Source: Verrucomicrobiota bacterium
GTDB taxonomy: Bacteria > Verrucomicrobiota > Kiritimatiellia > UBA8416 > JABMPJ01
Assembly: GCA_018648805.1 (NCBI GenBank)
Contig: JABGQM010000034.1
Span: forward strand, 1 to 45,663
Reading direction: 5' to 3'
Length of the DNA: 45,663 bases
A program made the position numbers and the translations under genes. Positions 26,035 through 32,656 of this stretch are shown piece by piece. Numbering within the stretch: position 1 is the stretch's first letter; each line of letters starts with the position of its first letter. The notes under the pieces were generated by a model, which saw nothing but the letters and a program-made list of their open reading frames with translations, did not search any database and was not told the origin of the DNA.

Positions 26035-28386
26035 ATGCATGGAGCAAGAACGGTGAAGGAACGATGGATGCATGCGGGCGTCATGGGGCTGCTGATCGTC
26101 TGCGCGAGTGGTGCGGCCGCGGCGTGGGACGTCCCGCAGGCGCCGTTGCGCTTTGAACTGAATCTGACGCGCGCCCCGACCCACACGTCGGCCGGCTATT
26201 TTGTGCACATCCCCGACGGTGGTGTATTGCCGCAACCAAATCCCCAGCCGCACGTGGTGGCATCGGATGGAACCGTGCTGCCAAGTTTTGTGCTCTGGCA
26301 GAACGATGCCACCGGGATGGGGGTCGTCTTTCAAGCGCCTTCGGCAGGAGGGCGTGTGACCCTTTACGTCCTGCCGGCCACGCGTCTGCGGCTGTGGACC
26401 CCCGCCTCGGGACTGACACCCAGCGCGATGCTCTGCACGCAGTCGGGTCGCGGCGGCAAGGCTGATGCCCTGGCGCTGGCCGGTTTGGGTGCGGTGTCAT
26501 CCACGGTACACTACCGCAACAGGGCCGGCGTGCCGCTGGCACCGCTTTCTGTCCCTGGCGACCTCTCCGGTCGCAGCGGTCCCTGTGCGATCTATATGCT
26601 GACGCATGTGGCCGCGACCGATCCGGGCCGGACCTGGATCGCGCCGATCCGTTTTGGGGGCGATATGGAAGTGCGTGTCGACGGCAAAGCACTCGCCCTG
26701 CAGGCGCGCATCAGGAAACCGGCCGGGACGGGTCAGTACGTGGACCTCAGCGCCGGACTGCATCGCCTTGAGATCTTCTGTTGGACCTCGCAGGGCAGTG
26801 CGCCGCGGAACGGCCTGATGACCCTTATGTGGCAAACGCCCAAGACGTCCATTGCACAGATGGGAGGGGCGCGCGCCGCTGATCTGCCCTTCCCGGGGAC
26901 CTCGATGTGGGAGGGGCGCAAACTGCATAACCAGGAGATCGTCCGCTCGGGCAGCGCATCGATTGTGAGTGCTGTGACGCGTCAGGGCGGACCGGTTGCC
27001 GCCTTCGAGGCCGCGCCGCTGGAGAACCTCTGGTTCGAGGGCGAATCAGCGGTCATGGTCTACAGCCTTGCGGCGCGCAGGGGAGGCGCGCCGTCGGACA
27101 CACGCTATAGCTGGAGTTTCGGAAAAGATGTGCAGGTCGACCAGTCAACCGTGCAGTGGCTGTTCGAGGGCGGGCGCGATCACATGGTCAGTCTCACCGC
27201 CCAGTCGGACAAGGGCCGTTCGACCTGCCGGGTGCCGATCTACCCGTACACGAGTCAGCGCACCAGTCTCAACCATCAGGCTAGTCGTGCGCGCTATCTC
27301 GCGGCCGCACGGGACGGCTTTACGGCCGCGCCGGCCAAGGCGGACCCGACGGCGAGCTGGAGCGCCGCTCACTGGAACAATCTCTTCCGCTGCCTTGAAC
27401 TGGACAAGGGCCGTGCGCTGTTGACCCACCTGGTCGATGTCCGTTGGGGGTTGCTGGAGAAGAAGCTGTCGCCCGAACGGCGCGCGCTGTTGCAGGAGCT
27501 GGCCCTTGATTTTGCGCCGCGGGTCGATCCGAAACTCGCTCTGAAGTGGATCGCCCAGTTTGAGCGCGCCGCCCGCGGAACCACCGCCAAAGCGCTCTTG
27601 AAGGTCATGCGGGCCGAAGTCATGCTGTATTATATGGATGATGTGGACGGCGCCCGGGTGGTGCTCGACCATGTGATCCGGTCGCAGCAGAAGGACGAGG
27701 CCGGCGAGCTGGCCCGCATTCGCATGGGCGATATCGCCTTCGGGCTGGGGGACCTCAATACCGCCATGAAGATCTACGGGGACGTACAGAACCGATCCAA
27801 GCATCAGCGGGCGGCGTCGGATGTTGCGGCCGCGGCGGCCGCGGCGGCTGTGCAGCCGGCGCCTAAACGGAAGCTCTCCGGCCTGGCGCGCTCAAAGGCG
27901 GAGCTGCAAGCGCGGCGCAGGAAGGCTAAGCCTGCCCCGATCGCGCCGGTCGGCCGCTCCTTCGCGATGGGCCAGCAGGGCCCGGTGGCCGAGTGGAAGA
28001 TGAATGCACTGCTGGATGTGTCGGCCTCGGAGAACGTCAAGAGTTTGATCGAGCAGGGCTTCCTGCTAGAGGCCAAGCAGGCGCTGCGCCGCTGGGAGCG
28101 GGAGTTTCCGCTCAGCAAGATCAACGGCGATGCCCTGGTCAACGAGGCCCGGTTCTACATGGCTGTCAAAGATTGGCGCCGCGCGCGGGCGATCCTCGCG
28201 CCGTACTGCGAGCATGTGGATGCTTCCAGTTTCATGCCGGCCGCCGTGGAAGCCCTTCTGAAATGCAAGGTGGAGCTGAAGGAGTCGGATGCTCAGATTG
28301 TTGAATTCTGCAAGAAAATGAAGAAGAAGCTGGAGTTCCATCCGGCCGGCAAGTTTTTGGAGGATGCGCTATGGCAACGACGATAG
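26035..28386 (+). CDS. Secreted TPR-containing protein
   Basis: 783 residues. A signal peptide follows a basic start (TVKERWMHAGVMGLLIVCAS...AAAA); ATG 26068 is an alternative start. The first 330 residues are beta-rich (FELNLTRAPTHTSAGYFVHI, IYMLTHVAATDPGRTWIAPI), then a PKD-like stretch (YSWSFGKDVQVDQSTVQWLF, EGGRDHMVSLTA), and the last half is helical with TPR-like units (YMDDVDGARVVLDHVIRSQQ, RIRMGDIAFGLGDLNTAMKI). An Ala-rich run at about 598-606 is low-complexity. No defined family. It overlaps the next gene by 16 bases and is part of the MoxR operon. Confidence 0.75.
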   Translation: MHGARTVKERWMHAGVMGLLIVCASGAAAAWDVPQAPLRFELNLTRAPTHTSAGYFVHIPDGGVLPQPNPQPHVVASDGTVLPSFVLWQNDATGMGVVFQAPSAGGRVTLYVLPATRLRLWTPASGLTPSAMLCTQSGRGGKADALALAGLGAVSSTVHYRNRAGVPLAPLSVPGDLSGRSGPCAIYMLTHVAATDPGRTWIAPIRFGGDMEVRVDGKALALQARIRKPAGTGQYVDLSAGLHRLEIFCWTSQGSAPRNGLMTLMWQTPKTSIAQMGGARAADLPFPGTSMWEGRKLHNQEIVRSGSASIVSAVTRQGGPVAAFEAAPLENLWFEGESAVMVYSLAARRGGAPSDTRYSWSFGKDVQVDQSTVQWLFEGGRDHMVSLTAQSDKGRSTCRVPIYPYTSQRTSLNHQASRARYLAAARDGFTAAPAKADPTASWSAAHWNNLFRCLELDKGRALLTHLVDVRWGLLEKKLSPERRALLQELALDFAPRVDPKLALKWIAQFERAARGTTAKALLKVMRAEVMLYYMDDVDGARVVLDHVIRSQQKDEAGELARIRMGDIAFGLGDLNTAMKIYGDVQNRSKHQRAASDVAAAAAAAAVQPAPKRKLSGLARSKAELQARRRKAKPAPIAPVGRSFAMGQQGPVAEWKMNALLDVSASENVKSLIEQGFLLEAKQALRRWEREFPLSKINGDALVNEARFYMAVKDWRRARAILAPYCEHVDASSFMPAAVEALLKCKVELKESDAQIVEFCKKMKKKLEFHPAGKFLEDALWQRR

Positions 28387-29099
28387 GACACGGCATGATC
28401 GGCCTGCTTCTCCTGGCCGTCTCGGCGGTCTGGGCGGCACCGGAGCGGTACCGGCTCTATACCCAGCCTGATCCCGCGGCGCAGGGCGGTATCACGGGGA
28501 CGATCCTGATGCCGAGCCAGCCGATTGAACAGATCCTGGCCATACCGCCCGATGAACCGCGCCTGGTGTACAAGGGGACGGTGACGGGGGCGGGTCGCCG
28601 GGAGTTCTCGTTTAGTGGCTTGCCGATGCGTAAGTACGACCTCGTGGTGATCTACAAAGACCGCCTGTACGAAGGCTTGAATCTCGAGCGTGGCGACGAC
28701 ACCTTGACCTCGCTCGACCACCAGAAGATCACGGCGACCATCGACAAGGCGGAGCCCTATTTCACGCGCAAGATCATTCATCGCATGCAGGGCAAGACCG
28801 GCCGCGGCAACCTGGCGCGCTGCATTGCGACCTTCATGCGCGACCGGCCGTCCACGGTTGGACATGGCACGGCCAACGGCCCGGGAGGCAACCGCACGAG
28901 CCGCCGCACCTTCAGGCTGGTGATGCTCAAGGATGTCGGGCCGGGGTGGCAAGTGGTGCGTTCGCGCGACCTCTATCCAAGCTGGACGACGTCGGCGTCC
29001 TGCGAGGCTACACACACGTACAGCAAATCGCTTTCCCGGATACGCGTGACGCGGTCCATTAAGAACATTGGAAATCTGAATCTGGTATCCCTGCAATAG
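28371..29099 (+). CDS. Secreted protein of unknown function
   Basis: 242 residues with a signal peptide (1-22, GMIGLLLLAVSAVWA). The mature part (PAAQGGITGTILMPSQPIEQ, then REFSFSGLPMRKYDLVVIYK) looks like a carboxypeptidase-regulatory or transthyretin-like beta sandwich of the kind used as a carrier domain; no catalytic motif is seen. It starts within the last codons of the preceding TPR gene and ends 12 bases before the FHA-MoxR gene. Confidence 0.7.
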   Translation: MATTIGHGMIGLLLLAVSAVWAAPERYRLYTQPDPAAQGGITGTILMPSQPIEQILAIPPDEPRLVYKGTVTGAGRREFSFSGLPMRKYDLVVIYKDRLYEGLNLERGDDTLTSLDHQKITATIDKAEPYFTRKIIHRMQGKTGRGNLARCIATFMRDRPSTVGHGTANGPGGNRTSRRTFRLVMLKDVGPGWQVVRSRDLYPSWTTSASCEATHTYSKSLSRIRVTRSIKNIGNLNLVSLQ

Positions 29100-29111
29100 G
29101 AGCATCGTGAC

Positions 29112-30491
29112 ATGGCTGAACTGATATGTATTGAGGGCCCGATCAAGGGCGAGTGTCTGGACCTGACAGAGGGCAAGGCCGTGGTCCTCGGCCGGGGGGC
29201 GAGGGCTGACCGGAAGATCAATGACCCCGGCATGTCCAGTACCCATGCCGAGCTCAGTGCCGTTAACGGGCAGTGGACCATCCGCGACCTGGACAGCTCC
29301 AACGGCACCACCGTGAACGGCCATGCCGTTACGACGCAGGCACTGGTCGATGCCGATCGCATTGAGATGGGCGACAGCATCTTCCGTTACGAGGATGGTG
29401 CGGCGGGACTCCCTGTGCAGGACGAACCGCCCCACAGTGAACGGCCCCGCAGTGCGCCAGCCGCGCCGCCACCGAAAGCGTCGGCCGAGGATGTCGCGCG
29501 GGTGCTGCATATGAAAGAGAAGGCCGCGCTGATTCGCCAGGAGGTTAGCAAGACGATCGTGGGGCAGGTGGAGGTCATCGACCAGGTGCTGATGTGTCTG
29601 ATTGCGGGCGGCCACGGTCTGTTGATTGGATTGCCGGGCATGGCCAAGACCCTCCTGGTCAGTACCATGGCCAAGGTCCTGGACATGGGTTTCAAGCGCA
29701 TTCAGTTCACGCCGGATCTGATGCCTTCCGACATCACGGGCACCGAGATACTCAGCACGAACAGGGAGACCGGCGAAAAGGAGTTCCGCTTCATCAAAGG
29801 CCCCATCTTCTGCAATCTCCTGCTGGCAGACGAAATCAACCGCACGCCGCCCAAAACGCAGGCCGCCCTGCTGGAGGCCATGCAGGAGAAGATGGTTACC
29901 ACCGGTAATGTGACCTACGACTTGCCACCGCCTTTCTTCGTGCTGGCGACACAGAACCCGATCGAGCAGGAGGGGACCTATCCGCTGCCCGAAGCGCAGC
30001 TTGACCGGTTCATGTTCAATATATGGGTCGATTATCCGCTCAAGGATGAGGAGCATGCGATCGTGGGCGCCACGACCTCGGGCGGCCTGCAGGAGCCGTC
30101 CTGTGTGTTGACCCAGACCGAGGTGATCGACCTTCAGCGTGTCGTGAGACAGATTCCCGTCTCGGATCATGTCATCGGCTACGCCATTGAGCTTGTGCGC
30201 TCCACGCGGCCGAGCTGTGAAGAAGCGCCCGAGGTCACACGGAAATATGTCTCCACCGGCGCGGGCCCCCGTGCGGGGCAATACCTCGTCCTGGCCGGCA
30301 AAGCACGTGCGGCCCTGGATGGACGCATCCACGTGAGTTGCAACGATGTCCGCGGCGCGGCTGTACCCGTGCTGCGTCATCGCATCCTGACCAACTTCGC
30401 CGCCGACTCCGAGGGCATGACCTCCATGGATATCGTCAACCAGCTGATCAAGGACGTCCCCGAACCCGACGAGCATGTGTATGGGGGGTGA
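29112..30491 (+). CDS. FHA-MoxR AAA+ ATPase fusion
   Basis: 459 residues. Residues about 1-95 are an FHA phosphothreonine-binding domain ([19 protein letters not shown] at 42-48, [13 protein letters not shown] at 59-71). A Pro-rich linker (about 96-125) leads to a MoxR-family ATPase: Walker A GLPGMAKT (173-180), Walker [10 protein letters not shown] (236-244) and the MoxR signature [20 protein letters not shown] (279-298). MoxR proteins act as chaperones that activate VWA partners, here encoded in the same operon. MoxR usually comes first in such operons and lacks FHA; here it comes last and is fused, suggesting control by Ser/Thr phosphorylation (inference). Confidence 0.93.
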   Translation: MAELICIEGPIKGECLDLTEGKAVVLGRGARADRKINDPGMSSTHAELSAVNGQWTIRDLDSSNGTTVNGHAVTTQALVDADRIEMGDSIFRYEDGAAGLPVQDEPPHSERPRSAPAAPPPKASAEDVARVLHMKEKAALIRQEVSKTIVGQVEVIDQVLMCLIAGGHGLLIGLPGMAKTLLVSTMAKVLDMGFKRIQFTPDLMPSDITGTEILSTNRETGEKEFRFIKGPIFCNLLLADEINRTPPKTQAALLEAMQEKMVTTGNVTYDLPPPFFVLATQNPIEQEGTYPLPEAQLDRFMFNIWVDYPLKDEEHAIVGATTSGGLQEPSCVLTQTEVIDLQRVVRQIPVSDHVIGYAIELVRSTRPSCEEAPEVTRKYVSTGAGPRAGQYLVLAGKARAALDGRIHVSCNDVRGAAVPVLRHRILTNFAADSEGMTSMDIVNQLIKDVPEPDEHVYGG

Positions 30492-30593
30492 TGGTGCGTG
30501 CGGCACGACAGGGGAGAACCCTCCCAATCGTCCACCGTAATCGTCGCCCGTTATCGTCCACCGAAATGGCGGGAAGATGGGGGAGAAAGATAC

Positions 30594-30989
30594 GGTAAAC
30601 TATCTTGTATCGAGATGCTGCGCAGGTGGAGTAGGTGCCGACTAAGCAGTTCGACGAAGCGTAACCGACGAAGTGTGGGGACTAGGAATGAATGGCACTT
30701 AGTTAAGGCGTTCATTGGTGAAAATTGAACGCCCAACAGCCAACACGGAACATCCAACTCCCAAGTGCGTGCGACTGGCGAATGTCCCGCCTAATGGCAC
30801 TCCATTCGCTATATACGCTCACTTGGATGTTGGGAGTTCCGTGTTGGCTGTTGGATGTTGAGATGATAAAAACTGTGCTTATCTAAGTGCCATTCGGGAC
30901 TAGGAATGCGATTAAGTGTGCGCTTCGCGCTTGTTCCTACACTTTGTCGCACACTTAGTCGGTTACACTTCGTCCACCCGCTTAGTCGA
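30594..30989. repeat. 12-mer-word palindrome, copy F, split by a MITE
   Basis: Opens with AAACTATCTTGTATCGAGA (30598-30616) as in copy C. Left arm 30638-30689 and right arm about 30908-30989; the paired core is GTAACCGACGAAGTGTG against CACACTTAGTCGGTTACAC, again changed on both sides relative to copies A, B, C and E. Bases 30690-30895 are the inserted element listed separately. It lies between the FHA-MoxR gene and the convergent AraC gene; the remaining bases of the 574-base gap (30492-30593 and 30990-31065) show no gene. Confidence 0.85.
30690..30895. mobile_element. 206-bp MITE with 12-bp target duplication
   Basis: Ends are GAATGGCACTTAGTTAAG (30690-30707) and its near-perfect complement CTTATCTAAGTGCCATTC (30878-30895), one mismatch in 18. 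GGGACTAGGAAT flanks it exactly on both sides (30678-30689 and 30896-30907). It has no coding capacity; inside is another inverted word repeat (arms about 30727-30766 and 30820-30861, words such as AACGCCCAACAGCCAACACG). TTAAG ends and 10-13-bp duplications are typical of the IS4 family, so it is probably mobilised by such a transposase elsewhere in the genome. Confidence 0.85.
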
Positions 30990-31065
30990 TGTGTTGAGCT
31001 GATTTGGTGGCGCAATCATCGGGAAGTGGAAAAAATGCCGTTGGGAGATCAGGATTGAGTCAGGA

Positions 31066-31803
31066 TTAGGGCCGGGAGCGCCGGTACTCAGTGGGGGTCA
31101 GGCCGGTGGTGGCTTTGAACTGGCGCGTGAAGGCGCTCTGGTCGCTGAAGCCACAGGCGAGGGCGACGTCGGCCACGGGGGTGGCGCGCTCCATCAACAG
31201 GCAGCAGGCATTCTCGATGCGGGTCTTGTTTATAAACTGGCCGGCTGTGAGCTGGAAGAGCTTCTTCATGCGCTGTTCAAACTGGTAGACCGAGAGGCCG
31301 CACAGCGTGGCGAGCCCGTCCAGGCGCAGGGGGTCGGCGAAGCGCGCCTGGATGAAGCGGACGGCCTTGGCCAGCTCGCGGTAGCCGCCGGCCTGTTCGG
31401 CCGGCATGTGCACGTCGTTGGAGACGCCGACGAGTCCGATGATGGCGCCGTCCGCGTCACGCAGCGGCAGCTTGGTCGTAATGCACCAGCCGGGTCCGCC
31501 CTGCAGATAGAGGTGCAGCTGGAGGCGGTCGCGCAGGGCGCTGCCGTCGCGCAGGACCGCTTCGTCCTCCTCGGTGTAGCGGCGGCCCATGGGGCCGGGA
31601 AAGAGATCCTGTGCGGTGCGGCCGATCAGGGCTTGCTTGCTCTCGCACCCGCAGCGGCGCATCAGCGTCTGGTTGACCGTCACATAGTGGGCCTGCAGAT
31701 CCTTCACAAAGAAGACCACATCCGGCAGCGCATCGAAAAGCAGCTCCGCCACAGGCAGGAAGCCCAGGTCATCGAATGCAACAGTGGCGGGACGGTCCGG
31801 CAT
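31066..31803 (-). CDS. PAS-AraC transcriptional regulator
   Basis: 245 residues from the ATG at 31803 (preceded by ACGGAG); a longer frame to 31956 lies over the divergent gene and is not credible. Residues about 13-125 are a PAS-type sensor (LFDALPDVVFFVKDLQAHYV, then GVSNDV). Residues about 145-245 are an AraC double helix-turn-helix with the C-terminal signature ALACGFSDQSAFTRQFKATT GLTPTEYRR. Divergent from the glycyl-radical activase gene with 88 bases between, so it most likely controls that operon in response to a small molecule bound by the PAS domain. The ligand is unknown. Confidence 0.9.
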   Translation of the reverse strand: MPDRPATVAFDDLGFLPVAELLFDALPDVVFFVKDLQAHYVTVNQTLMRRCGCESKQALIGRTAQDLFPGPMGRRYTEEDEAVLRDGSALRDRLQLHLYLQGGPGWCITTKLPLRDADGAIIGLVGVSNDVHMPAEQAGGYRELAKAVRFIQARFADPLRLDGLATLCGLSVYQFEQRMKKLFQLTAGQFINKTRIENACCLLMERATPVADVALACGFSDQSAFTRQFKATTGLTPTEYRRSRP

Positions 31804-31891
31804 GTGTGTGGCTCCGTTTGTGCCCAAAAAGCAGCCAGGGCTTGGCGATCCAACAAGACGATGGGTTATCAATAGAGCACAATGGGAGACG
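31804..31891. promoter_or_regulatory. Divergent promoter region, AraC gene / activase operon
   Basis: The 88 bases between the two divergent start codons must hold the promoters of both transcription units and probably the AraC binding site. I cannot point to convincing -35/-10 boxes or a dyad. The activase Shine-Dalgarno is GGGAG (31884-31888). Confidence 0.4.
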
Positions 31892-32656
31892 ATGAAAGGC
31901 GTAATATTTGACATCAAGCGTTTTGCCGTGCACGACGGTCCGGGCATTCGGACCACCGTGTTCCTGAAGGGGTGCCCCTTGCGCTGCAGCTGGTGTCACA
32001 ATCCGGAGAGCCAGGGCTTTGGCGTCGCGACGCTTGAGGGGCGCACCGGAGCGATCGAGGTGGGGCGCTCCGTATCGGTCGCGGACGTGGTAGATACAGT
32101 CGAGCGCGACACCTCCTTTTTTGACGAGTCGGGCGGCGGGGTGACGTTCTCGGGCGGGGAGCCGCTGGCGCAGCCGGACTTCCTGATGGCCCTGCTGGAG
32201 CGGTGCGGTGCGCTGGATATCCACCGCGCGGTGGACACCTGCGGTGAGGCCCGAGGCGATACGCTGCTCAGCGTGGCGGCGCAGACCGACCTCTTTCTGT
32301 TCGATCTCAAGCTGAGCGACAGCGTGCGCCACCGCGAGTTTACGGGGGTCGGCATCGAACGGATCCGGGACAACCTGATGGCGCTGTGTGCGACTGAGGT
32401 GCCGATCGAGCTGCGGGTGCCGGTGGTGCCCGGGATCAATGACAGCGCGGAAGAGATCGCCGCGCTGGCAGCCTTTGTAGCGGGACTGCCGCGCGCACTG
32501 CCGCTGCATCTGCTGGCCTATCACAGCGCCGCCATGGATAAGTATCCGCGATTTGGCATGCCGCCGCCGCTGCCGGATACACCCGAGCCGGTGGCGGACG
32601 ATTTGACAAGTATGCGAAGACGATTGGAAGCAGCAGGCGTGGAGGTACGACAATGA
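31892..32656 (+). CDS. Glycyl-radical enzyme activase (radical SAM)
   Basis: 254 residues from ATG 31892 (MKGVIFDIKRFAVHDGPGIR, the standard activase opening). The radical SAM cluster is Cys28-X3-Cys32-X2-Cys35 (GCPLRCSWCHNPE), with SGGEPL further on. It abstracts a hydrogen from the Gly of its partner enzyme to create the stable radical. Unlike most activases of this branch it has no eight-cysteine ferredoxin insert after HNPE, so it has the short form known from pyruvate formate-lyase activase. It overlaps the enzyme gene by 4 bases (ATGA). Upstream codons to 31784 are ignored because they overlap the AraC gene. Confidence 0.93.
   Translation: MKGVIFDIKRFAVHDGPGIRTTVFLKGCPLRCSWCHNPESQGFGVATLEGRTGAIEVGRSVSVADVVDTVERDTSFFDESGGGVTFSGGEPLAQPDFLMALLERCGALDIHRAVDTCGEARGDTLLSVAAQTDLFLFDLKLSDSVRHREFTGVGIERIRDNLMALCATEVPIELRVPVVPGINDSAEEIAALAAFVAGLPRALPLHLLAYHSAAMDKYPRFGMPPPLPDTPEPVADDLTSMRRRLEAAGVEVRQ

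Noticed and set aside
28293..30527. 744-codon open frame on the minus strand
   Set aside because: It lies antisense to the TPR-gene end, the secreted protein and FHA-MoxR; its translation shows no domain and is His/Arg/Gln-rich as expected for the reverse of GC-rich genes.
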